A stretch of 46,713 bases of DNA from Cytophagales bacterium (GTDB taxonomy: Bacteria > Bacteroidota > Bacteroidia > Cytophagales > Cyclobacteriaceae), in the NCBI GenBank assembly GCA_003500135.1, contig DNTA01000229.1:2377-49089 (forward strand), in the 5' to 3' direction. Position 1 is the stretch's first letter; each line of letters begins with the position of its first letter. A model generated the notes under the pieces. That model had not been told where the DNA came from. It ran no database searches and saw nothing but the letters and a program-made list of their open reading frames with translations. Position numbers and translations under genes: made by a program. This document shows positions 1 through 9,694 of this stretch, piece after piece.

Positions 1-37
1 GTTTAAAACCCGAAAATTTTCTATTGCAAAATTAGGG

Positions 38-3000
38 TTAAAAGTCTTCGGGTAATTCCGGTATCGGTTCCCTTGTGATCCCTTTTTCACCTGTGGGAAA
101 TTCTTCATCTGGGGTTTGCTTTTGCTTTTCTTCCTCTCTGGCCTTTTTTCTGGCTTTTCCGAAAAGATCTTTCCACTTATCGAAGCTTTGGGTATGCATA
201 AGGCTGAATCCGGTGGTAATTCTGTTTCGGCCTTCAATGGCTGTAGGGTTTGTGGTTGGATTAAAATTGGATTTGGAATAAATCTTCGCCCGCAGTTTGC
301 CGTCTTCAGTAAGCATATATTCCACTGACCAGTCACCAATCAAAGATGATACATTGTTCTGTCTGGACTGGTCGGCGTAGCTATTGTCGTGTGTGACCCT
401 TAGCCGGCCATCGAGAAATGAATAAGACAAACGAAGCTGAAAAGTATTGAATTGCTCATCATCCAGGTTGCCCAGATCAACATCAACAACCAGGTTCTCA
501 TCAATTTGAGTGACCCAATAACTCAACTGGTTGGATACGAATTCACTAACGCTATTGCCAACACTTCCCGAAGCATTAAAGGCATTTTCCTGTTGGAATG
601 AACGAAGGATTATTAAAGAAAATACCTGGCGGTTCATTTCCTGTTCATCTGATTGTATCCTGCTGTAAAAAGCCTGCACATGTGACTCCAGTGAAATCCC
701 GTCAATGATCTGGTTTTTGGCATATTCTTCAATGACGATATCAAAGTCAATTTCCGGTGACATAAGATCGCCGGTAATGTCCATTTCAACGTAGCTCGGG
801 TATTTACGCTGTGCTTCAGGGGAGCTTTTACTTTCTTCACTGATCTGGAGGATCGGGCTCAACGAAACCAGTTGTCTGTAAATTGCTTTAAGGTCGAGGT
901 CAGCAGCGTATGGATCGCCAGTCCAGGTAATATGGCTATTTGGAAGAATATTAAATTCTTTATTGATTATATTGTACATTGTGAAATTGTAACCTCCCTC
1001 CTGAATGTTTAAATCACCATACATATTGAACTTATCTTCGGTGTCGAAATCTAGAGTAAGCTTGCCATTCCCTCTTCCGCGAATAATATCTCCTGAGGTA
1101 ATATCAAATATTAATTCGCTGTATGCATCGGGGGTTACTTCGATATCGAATAAAAAGTTGAGTTTTGTATCTTCTCTTCTCAGGAAAGAAAACTGTTGGT
1201 GGGAACCCTGCTTTTCCTGTGTAGTGTCAATAGAAACAAATTGGATAAATTCCTTTTGAGAGACAGAGCTGCTTCCCCCCAATGGAATAAATATTTTGGT
1301 GTTTTTTTCAGTTTTGGCGGAGGCATAAAAATTGATGGTTTCCATATCGCCTACAATTTGCATGTCTCCGGTGGCATATGCTTCACCATAAATCAATTCG
1401 TTTTGCCTTGCAGATAGATTGAGCAATTGAAAATTCTTAAATGAACCCTTTAGGTCAAGCGTGTAATCCTTAAATAACTTGTGGCTTATTTTTCCTGAAA
1501 TCCTGCCATCATTACCTTTTGCGTCGGTAAGGCTCATATTGTCAAAGATGATTTCATCATTATTGAAGTTCACATCGCCATTTATGTCGTAGCGCGTGTT
1601 GAGATAATTGACCACGAGTTGACCATTTTCCACTTCTCCATCGCCATTGAAGCCTGGTTTATCAAAACGCCCTGAAATATCCACAATACCGAGATAGGTT
1701 CCTTCCAGGTCTGAAAACAATTGACCGATGAATGGTTCGAGTAACTTAAGTCTTGTATGGTCAAAATGAGCCCTTAAATTAAGTTGTTGTATTTTGTGCT
1801 GGGGTTGTACATATCCATTTACTTTTACTACATTCTTGTTGTTGTTTTCAACATCAAAGTACAGGTTGAATCTTTTCTGATCGTTATCATATAAAGCCTC
1901 CAACTTTACCTGGCCAACATCAATGTCATCTAAGGTGAAGCCACGAATATTTAAATCAGAGTTAATTTCCTGACTGTTATACATATCGATGAGATCTACA
2001 TAGCCATTCATTTTACCCCCAAGAGACTTTTTAATGATCGGATTCAGTGTTTCCATATCGAAATTTTTAATGGCGCAAAACAGATTGTCGTCAGGGTCGT
2101 CGGAAATTATGCCATTTACCGAAACAGATTGATCTTCATGATAAAGGATGAGGTTTTGTATATCGAAATATTTTTCTCGTATCGTCACCATATTATCTTC
2201 TGAGATACGCCATATTTTGTCAAATACTTTGAATTCAGAGGTGTTGACTTTTAGTATAGATTCCATCTCTTTTAGTGTAAGTGAACCGGTCAGGCGCATA
2301 TAGTTTTCAGACTGGAACTTGTCTGCTGAAACCAGAAACTGTAATAGTTTCTCGTGCCAGTTTACTTCAAGCAATATGTTTTCGAATTGTTGGTTGGTCC
2401 GATTGAACTGCTGATCAGTACTCAAAGTGGCATTGGCATCTATATGCGCCGTATCGGCAAGAATGGAGGTGCTAAAAGAAATGGAATTGCCCACGAGTTG
2501 GTAGTCTTTGATGGTGAGGTACTCCGGTTCACTGTTTAATTCAATAATAGAAGTGTACCCGCCAGTAAAACTTCCATTGATTTCCGTTTCCGGTGAAATT
2601 CGGTAGTCCATGTATAAAAGATCAAGTACGGGGTTAATATCCTTTACATCTGCATATAAATCCATGTAATAAAAATCGTACTTGTCGATCACCTTATTGC
2701 GGTAGTATTCCTCAAGCTTTTCGGGGTTGTTTTCAATATTGAGCTTGTACTCCCTGGCAAGGGTTATAATATCTTTGGCAAAACGTGAAAGTTGGAAGTC
2801 GCCGATCAGCTTCATATCCATAAGCGAGGAGTTGACCATCAGGCTTCTTGAGAGCGTGTCCTTAACCGATATCATCTCAACGCTATCCAGGTCGTATTTT
2901 TTTTCTTTGTGCTCAATATGAGTATTGGTCAATATCGCTTTTCCAAATATTTTATCTATTTGCAGCCCTTCAAGATTTACATCAAGATTAGAGCTCAAAA

Positions 3001-4642
3001 AGGCATAATCGGGCGTGAGGTTGAGCTCCTGCAGCATAGCGGTGTCCAGCCGGGCGTTTATTCTGATTATGTCGATATCCTCACGAAGGTCAATTTCGGC
3101 GCTACCGGTAAACTTCAGATTAGGGTCTTCTATGGTCAAAATGCCTTCAAAGAGCTCCTTGGCCAGTTTGGCATTTGTTCTTATGTTCTGATAGATATAG
3201 TGCTTAATGCCAAGTTTGTCAATGCTGGCTTCCAGGTTTACCTCAGCTTTTTCAACAGAGAAGCCTCTGCCACTTAATTTCCCGCTCATGTCTACTTTTT
3301 GTACCGAAGCGGTATCTCCCAAAAAAGTGCCCAGGTCAAAGCCCATGGTGCGTAGCGATCCGGAGTATGTGGAGGCATCCTGGTTATCGGGGTTGAATTT
3401 CAGGTTGATGTCTGTGACAAAACTTCCGATTTCGGTACTGAAAGATGCATTACTTACAAAGTCTGTAATGAAACCTGTAAAGTTACCTTTGAAAGTAGCG
3501 ATACCGAACTTATCTATTTGTGAAAATGTTTTTTCACTTACAATGCTTTCCAGGTCATACATATTTACCCGTGCTTTTTCCAGCCGGGCATCGATAAATG
3601 TTTCCTGAATGTTGGGTAGTCCGTACATCGAAATATTTCCTTCAATCCAACTGGAAGCGCCAAATTCAAAGATCAGGTTTTTCGTTTCAAATCTGCTTAT
3701 AGCTCCATCAACGTATCCTTTCAGCCTGAAATATTTGTCACGAAATTTTAAATTCGGGGCGAATTTTGCCAAATCTGTGGTGTTGATCAATGACTTTTTA
3801 ACATTGGCCTCTATATTAACGAGTTTTATGAAATCACGTAGATCTCTCTGGTCATTGTAGGTGAAAATCAGCGATCCTTCCAGGGCTGAGGTACCGGCTA
3901 TTAAGTCCAGGTTGCTAAAAGTCATCGATTTGGGGGTGTACTCATATGTGGTCTGTAGCTTTTCAAGTTTCAGATCATTAAGCGTATCAATGCCGCTGAG
4001 TTGGTTAGCAGTAAAACGAACGATGCCATGGGCCAAGGTAAAGTTTTCCAGTTCGGCATCAATATTCTGTATAGAAAAATGATTGGGGTCAAACCGGTCA
4101 TTAAGTGAATCGCGAGATGTGTTGTTCATGCTAAAGGCCGACTCTAGTAGGCTTACTTTCCGAATGATAAAATCCTTTTTCTTATGCCTGGGTTTGTCAC
4201 TGGAATAGGCCTCGCTAATACTTTTAATAAAGTGACTGAAATTAAATGTGCTGTCAGGCGCATTGTCGATCATATGTACTTTTGCTCTCACCAGGTCAAC
4301 ACGGTCCAGAAATATGGTGTTCGGGTTGAACATATCAATAAGTGAATAGTCGACGTCAAGCCAACCCACTGACACCATTTCTTTACCTTGATCATCCCGA
4401 ATGTGCACTCCTTTCAGTGTGATGGCGTCAAACCATTTCAGGTTGGCGTATTCAATATCAATTTCATGTTGGGTGATTTTTTCGAGTTCCTGTGTGAGGC
4501 GGTTAACAATCCTGGTTTGAACATATGGAATACTGATGATGCCCACAAGCAAAAAGAACAACAGGAATAGCGTGAAGAAAAACCTTGCGACTATTCTTAT
4601 CAATCTCTTTTTTATAACTTGCGACTTCTTTTCCTGATCCAA
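38..4642 (-). CDS. tamB: TamB-like translocation and assembly module protein
   Basis: Predicted 1534-residue inner-membrane-anchored periplasmic protein of the TamB/AsmA-like family, which in other bacteria helps insert outer-membrane proteins or carries phospholipid between membranes. A hydrophobic segment at about residues 17-39 is the single N-terminal anchor. The middle is a long run of alternating beta-rich repeats without motifs. The last 400 residues or so match the C-terminal TamB (DUF490) pattern, including a segment around VVDVDLG and a Lys/Glu-rich tail. The start codon is TTG at 4642, and no ATG lies before the membrane segment, so the exact start is uncertain. It diverges from tsaD with 7 bp between the two start codons. 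The family call is firm; the substrate is unknown. Confidence 0.9.
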   Translation of the reverse strand: MDQEKKSQVIKKRLIRIVARFFFTLFLLFFLLVGIISIPYVQTRIVNRLTQELEKITQHEIDIEYANLKWFDAITLKGVHIRDDQGKEMVSVGWLDVDYSLIDMFNPNTIFLDRVDLVRAKVHMIDNAPDSTFNFSHFIKSISEAYSSDKPRHKKKDFIIRKVSLLESAFSMNNTSRDSLNDRFDPNHFSIQNIDAELENFTLAHGIVRFTANQLSGIDTLNDLKLEKLQTTYEYTPKSMTFSNLDLIAGTSALEGSLIFTYNDQRDLRDFIKLVNIEANVKKSLINTTDLAKFAPNLKFRDKYFRLKGYVDGAISRFETKNLIFEFGASSWIEGNISMYGLPNIQETFIDARLEKARVNMYDLESIVSEKTFSQIDKFGIATFKGNFTGFITDFVSNASFSTEIGSFVTDINLKFNPDNQDASTYSGSLRTMGFDLGTFLGDTASVQKVDMSGKLSGRGFSVEKAEVNLEASIDKLGIKHYIYQNIRTNAKLAKELFEGILTIEDPNLKFTGSAEIDLREDIDIIRINARLDTAMLQELNLTPDYAFLSSNLDVNLEGLQIDKIFGKAILTNTHIEHKEKKYDLDSVEMISVKDTLSRSLMVNSSLMDMKLIGDFQLSRFAKDIITLAREYKLNIENNPEKLEEYYRNKVIDKYDFYYMDLYADVKDINPVLDLLYMDYRISPETEINGSFTGGYTSIIELNSEPEYLTIKDYQLVGNSISFSTSILADTAHIDANATLSTDQQFNRTNQQFENILLEVNWHEKLLQFLVSADKFQSENYMRLTGSLTLKEMESILKVNTSEFKVFDKIWRISEDNMVTIREKYFDIQNLILYHEDQSVSVNGIISDDPDDNLFCAIKNFDMETLNPIIKKSLGGKMNGYVDLIDMYNSQEINSDLNIRGFTLDDIDVGQVKLEALYDNDQKRFNLYFDVENNNKNVVKVNGYVQPQHKIQQLNLRAHFDHTRLKLLEPFIGQLFSDLEGTYLGIVDISGRFDKPGFNGDGEVENGQLVVNYLNTRYDINGDVNFNNDEIIFDNMSLTDAKGNDGRISGKISHKLFKDYTLDLKGSFKNFQLLNLSARQNELIYGEAYATGDMQIVGDMETINFYASAKTEKNTKIFIPLGGSSSVSQKEFIQFVSIDTTQEKQGSHQQFSFLRREDTKLNFLFDIEVTPDAYSELIFDITSGDIIRGRGNGKLTLDFDTEDKFNMYGDLNIQEGGYNFTMYNIINKEFNILPNSHITWTGDPYAADLDLKAIYRQLVSLSPILQISEESKSSPEAQRKYPSYVEMDITGDLMSPEIDFDIVIEEYAKNQIIDGISLESHVQAFYSRIQSDEQEMNRQVFSLIILRSFQQENAFNASGSVGNSVSEFVSNQLSYWVTQIDENLVVDVDLGNLDDEQFNTFQLRLSYSFLDGRLRVTHDNSYADQSRQNNVSSLIGDWSVEYMLTEDGKLRAKIYSKSNFNPTTNPTAIEGRNRITTGFSLMHTQSFDKWKDLFGKARKKAREEEKQKQTPDEEFPTGEKGITREPIPELPEDF

Positions 4643-4649
4643 AACTTAT

Positions 4650-5660
4650 ATGAATATTTACATACTAGCAATCGAATCATCATGTGATGAAACTTCTGCC
4701 TCTGTCATATATAACGGAAAAATACTGAATAATATCATTGCCACTCAGTCGATTCACCAAAAATATGGTGGCGTTGTGCCCGAATTGGCTTCCAGAGCCC
4801 ACCTTCAACATGTTATTCCTGTGGTCGACGAGGCACTTCAAAATGCAAAGGTAGATAAAAAACAATTGAGCGCCATTGCATTTACTCAGGGGCCCGGGCT
4901 GCTTGGTGCACTTTTAGTAGGTACGTCGTTTGCAAAATCGCTGGCCAGCGCTTTAGGTATACCTTTGATAGCAGTAAATCATATGAAAGCCCACATTTTA
5001 GCGCACTTTATTGACGAACCTCATCCTGGTTTTCCCTTTTTATGCCTGACCGTTAGCGGCGGACATACACAGGTTGTAAAGGTCAAAAATCATAACGAAA
5101 TGGAGATTTTGGGGCAAACCATAGACGATGCGGTAGGGGAGGCTTTTGACAAAAGCGCCAAACTATTGGGGCTTCCCTACCCGGGAGGGCCGTTAATAGA
5201 TAAATATGCAAAAAAAGGAGACCCCAATGCTTTTGAATTTCCGGAAACAGCGGTTCCTGGGCTTAATTTTTCATTTAGCGGGATCAAAACAGCCATCTTA
5301 TATTTTTTAAGGGATAAGGTAAAAGGAAATCCAAATTTTATTGAGGATAACATAAACGACATATGTGCGAGCATCCAAAAGACATTGATAGATATGTTAA
5401 TGGGTAAATTAAAAAGGGCCGCCAGGGAAACAGGTATCAGGGAAATAGCCGTCGCCGGTGGTGTGTCAGCCAATTCCGGTTTGAGGAAACGTTTGCACAC
5501 AGAAGCTGATAAACATGGTTGGAATATCTATATTCCTGATTTTCAATACTGTACAGATAATGCAGGTATGATAGCCATTGCGGCTCATTACCAATATCTG
5601 GCCAAAGAATTTGTGAATTCAGAAATTACGCCTGAGCCCAGGCTTAAGCTTGAAGGTTGA
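4650..5660 (+). CDS. tsaD: tRNA N6-adenosine threonylcarbamoyltransferase TsaD
   Basis: 336 residues, the usual length. It transfers the threonylcarbamoyl group from TC-AMP to A37 of ANN-decoding tRNAs to make t6A, normally in complex with TsaB and TsaE, which are not in the window. Seen in sequence: the N-terminal ESSCDETSASV signature, the metal-binding pair H111 and H115 in HMKAH, the nucleotide-binding VSGGHTQVV stretch, and the late TDNAGMIA motif that carries the metal-binding Asp. The ATG at 4650 puts the signature at residue 9, as in the family. It ends 1 bp from the stop of the convergent pentapeptide gene. Confidence 0.97.
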   Translation: MNIYILAIESSCDETSASVIYNGKILNNIIATQSIHQKYGGVVPELASRAHLQHVIPVVDEALQNAKVDKKQLSAIAFTQGPGLLGALLVGTSFAKSLASALGIPLIAVNHMKAHILAHFIDEPHPGFPFLCLTVSGGHTQVVKVKNHNEMEILGQTIDDAVGEAFDKSAKLLGLPYPGGPLIDKYAKKGDPNAFEFPETAVPGLNFSFSGIKTAILYFLRDKVKGNPNFIEDNINDICASIQKTLIDMLMGKLKRAARETGIREIAVAGGVSANSGLRKRLHTEADKHGWNIYIPDFQYCTDNAGMIAIAAHYQYLAKEFVNSEITPEPRLKLEG

Positions 5661-5661
5661 T

Positions 5662-6504
5662 TTATTGATCAATCAATTCAGGGAACTGAGCGCTCAACAA
5701 ATCCTTAAACTCATCATCAAATTCAGCAAGATACAGGGATTTTGCCTTGGACATTTGCTCCAGGCTGAGCCCTTTAGCTCCACGAAAATCTGCTTTGTAA
5801 AGGTTGGCGTTATTGAAATCAGCCCCGGAAAGATAGGCGCCATTAAACGAAGCTTCCATCAAATATGCGTTTGTGAAGTCAGCTTTGATCAGATAAGCGC
5901 TTAGAAATGAACTTTTGATGGCATAGCAATCTTTAAACACTGCCCCGTTCGCATATGATTCATCAAGCGCTGCTGAATTCATACTACAGTTCTCAAAACG
6001 CGTCTGGTTCAGCCTGGATTTTTTTAGGTTTGCCTCCATTAAGTTGGAGCTGATGAGGTTGGCATAGTTGAGGTTGGCTTTTTCAAGGTTGACATAATTT
6101 AAATTGGCCTTGCCCATGTAGCAATTGACCAGATCAATATCGTTGATGCCATGACGGTTGAGTCGTTTGATATTACCAGCAGTTCTGAAAGCGGCCTCCT
6201 CTGATTCCCACAAACGGAAATCATCGATTTCGTCTTTATAAGCCCTTATGCGCATTCTTCGCTCGCCGGTCTGGTTGAGCCAAACCAATAAAATACCAAT
6301 CACAGCAATATCGAATATGGTGCCATGTGCTTCTGCAAGTACCTGACCCCAAAAATCATGGAATTCATACTTGTAATAGCGATAACTGAGGCTTAAAACC
6401 GTCACCAATGAAAACAACAATACAATGGCTGAGGTGAGTAGTGGCTTTTCAGATATTGTTAAAATATTCTTTTGCCATTCGGTAATCTTCTCTCTAACTT
6501 TCAT
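5662..6504 (-). CDS. Membrane-anchored pentapeptide-repeat protein
   Basis: 280 residues from the ATG at 6504; an in-frame TTG one codon earlier is less likely. Two hydrophobic segments at about residues 22-42 and 61-77 should anchor it in the inner membrane. After a basic stretch, residues from about 110 to 245 carry the A(N/D)LxX pentapeptide pattern (for example ANLNYVNLEKANLNYANL), which folds as a right-handed quadrilateral beta helix. The last 35 residues are non-repetitive. Such proteins are poorly characterised; some soluble relatives mimic DNA, but the membrane anchor argues against a gyrase-protecting Qnr role. It converges with tsaD and follows the dehydrogenase gene region on the same strand order, with a 29-bp gap to it. 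Confidence 0.85.
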   Translation of the reverse strand: MKVREKITEWQKNILTISEKPLLTSAIVLLFSLVTVLSLSYRYYKYEFHDFWGQVLAEAHGTIFDIAVIGILLVWLNQTGERRMRIRAYKDEIDDFRLWESEEAAFRTAGNIKRLNRHGINDIDLVNCYMGKANLNYVNLEKANLNYANLISSNLMEANLKKSRLNQTRFENCSMNSAALDESYANGAVFKDCYAIKSSFLSAYLIKADFTNAYLMEASFNGAYLSGADFNNANLYKADFRGAKGLSLEQMSKAKSLYLAEFDDEFKDLLSAQFPELIDQ

Positions 6505-6533
6505 CAACGCAAAAAATGTGATAGATAAGAACG

Positions 6534-7463
6534 CTAAACCAAGTTAAGCAACTTGATTTTATTTACAAGAGTTTCATTGATCTTTCTATACGACTCATTG
6601 GACCACCCGGCAACGTGGGGTGTAAAAATGGTATTGGGGTGAGCCCATAAATTTTCCATCAAGGCCTTTTCACCTTCGTTAAGCTGATCGATTTTTTCAT
6701 TCTGCAAAACATCAAGGCCTGCTGCCCATATTTTACCCTCATCCATTAATTTGACCAAATCTTCCAATGGAAGTATTTCGCCCCTGGCGGTATTGATAAG
6801 CATTATCTCTTTTTTAAAATTCCGGAAAAACTCGTAGTTGTAGGCAAATTTGGTTTCCGCAGTCAGTGGGACATGCAGCGATAAAATATCTGTATTTTCA
6901 AATACCTTTTCTAAATCAACTTCCCTGACTGCCGTGCTCAACCCTTTTTTATACTTATCATAGGCCAAAATATCGCAGCCGAATGGACGCAATCGGCGGC
7001 TTACCGCCTCGCCCATATACCCAAATCCAATGATAGAAACTGTTTTGTTATTCAATTCACGGCCGCGGTTAGCCTCTCTTTGCCAAATACCGGAACGCAC
7101 CTCCCGGTCTCCGGAAGGCATTTTGTTCAATAGCGATAGTATCATGCCTACGGTGTGTTCAGCTACCGCATCGCGGTTTCCCTCTGGTGCATTAAGAATA
7201 TGAATGCGCCGGTTGAAGGCCTCTTCCATATCTATCTGGTCAATACCTGCCCCCGCACGGCCTACGAAGCGAAGTTTTTCGGCTTTTTCCAGTAACTCCT
7301 TGTCAATTGGTGTTTTGCTCCTTATAACAAGTCCAATGTAACCGCGAATGATATCAAGTATCTCAGGTCGCTTTATCTCCGGTCTGTAATCCACTTTGAA
7401 TCCCTCTGATTCTATAAGCGGAATGATACTTTCATGCATGCGATCACTAATAAGGATTTTCAT
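6534..7463 (-). CDS. D-2-hydroxyacid dehydrogenase, phosphoglycerate dehydrogenase-like
   Basis: 309 residues, NAD-dependent D-isomer-specific 2-hydroxyacid dehydrogenase. The Rossmann motif IGFGYMG and the family signatures RAGAGID, LINTARGE and FTPHVAG are present, giving the catalytic Arg (in NTARG), Glu (in DVLQNE) and His (in PHVAG). It lacks the ACT and allosteric domains of long SerA, so it resembles the short type found in many Bacteroidota. Phosphoglycerate oxidation (serine pathway) is possible but other 2-hydroxyacids cannot be excluded. The ATG at 7463 lies 5 bp downstream of the mgtE stop, so it is probably cotranscribed with rsmA and mgtE. Confidence 0.88.
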   Translation of the reverse strand: MKILISDRMHESIIPLIESEGFKVDYRPEIKRPEILDIIRGYIGLVIRSKTPIDKELLEKAEKLRFVGRAGAGIDQIDMEEAFNRRIHILNAPEGNRDAVAEHTVGMILSLLNKMPSGDREVRSGIWQREANRGRELNNKTVSIIGFGYMGEAVSRRLRPFGCDILAYDKYKKGLSTAVREVDLEKVFENTDILSLHVPLTAETKFAYNYEFFRNFKKEIMLINTARGEILPLEDLVKLMDEGKIWAAGLDVLQNEKIDQLNEGEKALMENLWAHPNTIFTPHVAGWSNESYRKINETLVNKIKLLNLV

Positions 7464-7468
7464 AAAAT

Positions 7469-8830
7469 TTATAGATTAAATAATGCGTGGGCTACCATGA
7501 AATACACCAGTAGTCCCATCAGGTCAATGGTAGTTGTGATGAAAGGGCCGCTGGCCAGCGCCGGATTGAATCCAATTTTGTCAAGGGCAAGGGGTATAAC
7601 AGTTCCAAAAAATGAAGCCAGCAAAACCACTGTAAACAAGGCTGCTGAAACAACATAAGCCAAACTAGCGCCACTTGTGAAATAAATGAAAAGATATACC
7701 AGCCCCGCCAGTACTATTCCATTGATAAGGGCAACTAAAAATACTTTAAAAAGCTTTCGCGTGATAGGGTCCTGAAAAGCCTGTGGTGTAGCAAGGCTCT
7801 GAACCACCAGTGCAGAGGATTGTATGCCTACATTTCCGCCTGTTGCCATAATAAGCGGAATAAAGAAAGCAATGGCCGTCACTTCGGCCAGGTCATCTTC
7901 AAAAACACCAATAAACCGGGCGCCTATGATACCTCCTACAAGTCCAATGATCAGCCATGGCAAGCGTGCTCGTGATAGCATCCATACACTGTCATCTTCT
8001 TCAACATCTTCAGAAATACCGGCCATGATCTGTCTTTCCTGTTCCGCCATCTCGGTGATCACATCGATCACATCATCAATAGTAATGCGGCCTACCAGTT
8101 TTCCCTGTACGTTGATTACAGGGAGCGCTTCGAGGTCGTATTTCTGCATGATGGCGGCTACTTCTTCAGTGGGTTGATAAGTGTAAACCGAGATTACTTC
8201 ATCATTATAGATGTCACCTACCTTCGCGTTTTCTTTAGCAAGTAGCAATTTCTTTAAAGCGACCCTACCCAATAATAGCTCGTCATCATCGACTACATAA
8301 ACTGAATAGATTTTGTCAACATGCTTGGCTTGCCTCCTGATTTCTTCGATACACTGCTCTACGTTCCAGTTCATGTTGGCCTTTATCAGCTCTTTACCCA
8401 TGAGGCCGCCTGCACAGTCTTCCTCATAGCGTAGCAGTTCCTGGATGTGCCTCGCTTTTTCCTTGTTTTTGAGATAGCCAATCACCTCTTCTCTTTTGAT
8501 GATAGGCAACTCATCCAATAAGTCTTTGGCATCGTCCGTTTCCTGGCGCTCGACATATTGTGCCAGTTCTTTGGAATCAAATTCATCCAGGAATTCCTCC
8601 AGCACATCTTCATCCAGCTCGGCAATTACGTCAGCGGCAAGAGTTATTGGTAAGGCCTTGATTACAAAGACCGCTTCTTCTTCATCCAGTTCGTACAAAA
8701 CCGCACATATATCGGCATAGTTGACATTTTCGAGCTGCTGCTGAATAAATGCCCTGTCCTGGGTATCTACAGCGAGTTTCAGTTGCTCGATCAACTCTTT
8801 ATTCAATTCAAATGTCGTTACTGATTCCAA
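7469..8830 (-). CDS. mgtE: Magnesium transporter MgtE
   Basis: 453 residues with the full MgtE layout: an acidic helical N domain (about 1-125), a pair of CBS domains (about 130-255) and five transmembrane helices (about 280-453). The membrane part contains PLIMATGGNVGIQSSALVVQ, where the family's pore residues sit. It is a Mg2+ channel/transporter gated by cytosolic Mg2+ binding between the N and CBS domains. The apparent start is a TTG at 8830 that overlaps the end of rsmA by 13 bp; no ATG precedes the conserved N domain. The overlap and the 5-bp gap to the next gene indicate one operon. Confidence 0.94.
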   Translation of the reverse strand: MESVTTFELNKELIEQLKLAVDTQDRAFIQQQLENVNYADICAVLYELDEEEAVFVIKALPITLAADVIAELDEDVLEEFLDEFDSKELAQYVERQETDDAKDLLDELPIIKREEVIGYLKNKEKARHIQELLRYEEDCAGGLMGKELIKANMNWNVEQCIEEIRRQAKHVDKIYSVYVVDDDELLLGRVALKKLLLAKENAKVGDIYNDEVISVYTYQPTEEVAAIMQKYDLEALPVINVQGKLVGRITIDDVIDVITEMAEQERQIMAGISEDVEEDDSVWMLSRARLPWLIIGLVGGIIGARFIGVFEDDLAEVTAIAFFIPLIMATGGNVGIQSSALVVQSLATPQAFQDPITRKLFKVFLVALINGIVLAGLVYLFIYFTSGASLAYVVSAALFTVVLLASFFGTVIPLALDKIGFNPALASGPFITTTIDLMGLLVYFMVAHALFNL

Positions 8831-9597
8831 AGTGATTCAATTTTGGCGGTTAATGCTATAAACGACTGTATTGATAATTGTTCAGCTCTTTTAGACAAAA
8901 TAGGGTCTTTGGAAAACTGAGCGGGCAAATTTAGAGGTTTTAATGCATTACGCAATGTTTTGCGGCGGTTTTGAAATCCCTGCTTCACAACCCTGAATAA
9001 TAGACTCTCGCTACAAGGCAAAGCAACATTGGGCTTTCTTTGTAGTCTGATTACTGAAGAATCTACTTTCGGAGGTGGGTTAAAAACGCCCGGGGGAACA
9101 TGAAATAGAATTTCCCTTGTGTAGAAAGCGCCAAGTAAAACGCTTAATATACCATAGGTTTTACTCCCTTCATTGGCACAAATCCGCTGGGCCACCTCTT
9201 TTTGGATCATTCCCACCACTTCGGGAATGTACTCCTTATGTTCGAGTACCTTAAAGAATATCTGACTGGAAATATGGTAAGGGAAATTACCGATTAATGC
9301 GGTTGAGGGTTGAAGGAAGTCAAGGTTGGTTTTTAAAAAATCCGCTCCGATGATGGATAGTTTCTGATCATCAAAATGGTGTTCGAGGTATTCAATGGAT
9401 TCCTGGTCTATTTCTACAAGGAAAATATGTTTATAGGACTTTTCGATCAGATATTGGGTGAGTACCCCGGCGCCGGGGCCCAATTCTGCTATTTGTGAAT
9501 AGTTTTCATATCCCGTCAGGCTTCCGGCAATTTTTCGGGCAATATTTTGATCTTTTAAAAAATGTTGCCCCAAATACTTTTTTGGTCTTACTTTCAA
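8818..9597 (-). CDS. rsmA: 16S rRNA dimethyladenosine transferase RsmA (KsgA)
   Basis: 259 residues. It dimethylates A1518 and A1519 of 16S rRNA in late small-subunit assembly. Seen: the N-terminal KKYLGQHFLKD motif, the SAM-binding ELGPGAGVLTQ, the acidic LVEID motif, and the catalytic GNFPYHIS (motif IV, with NFPY in place of the more common NLPY). The start is TTG at 9597, which places the GQHF motif at the usual distance from the N terminus. A TATATTTG sequence on the same strand about 55 bp upstream is a plausible -7 element. First gene of the rsmA-mgtE-dehydrogenase run. Confidence 0.95.
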   Translation of the reverse strand: MKVRPKKYLGQHFLKDQNIARKIAGSLTGYENYSQIAELGPGAGVLTQYLIEKSYKHIFLVEIDQESIEYLEHHFDDQKLSIIGADFLKTNLDFLQPSTALIGNFPYHISSQIFFKVLEHKEYIPEVVGMIQKEVAQRICANEGSKTYGILSVLLGAFYTREILFHVPPGVFNPPPKVDSSVIRLQRKPNVALPCSESLLFRVVKQGFQNRRKTLRNALKPLNLPAQFSKDPILSKRAEQLSIQSFIALTAKIESLWNQ

Positions 9598-9650
9598 GTT
9601 GCTTTAAATCTTCATAAAATTGAATAAATTGCAATTTTTGATGCAAGGCA

Positions 9651-9678
9651 CAAATATACATATTATGTAGGTGTCCAA
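9651..9678 (-). promoter_or_regulatory. Candidate Bacteroidota-type promoter for rsmA
   Basis: On the minus strand TATATTTG (9658 to 9651) fits the Bacteroidota -7 consensus TANNTTTG. A TTG lies 17 bp further upstream where the -33 element is expected, a slightly short spacing. It would give a 5' leader of roughly 45 nt for rsmA. Confidence 0.4.
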
Positions 9679-9694
9679 TATTCAAACAACAGAT

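Noticed and set aside
2909..3277. Plus-strand reading frames opposite tamB, for example 122 and 133 codons long
   Set aside because: They lie antisense within a clear 1534-residue gene and have no protein-like motifs.
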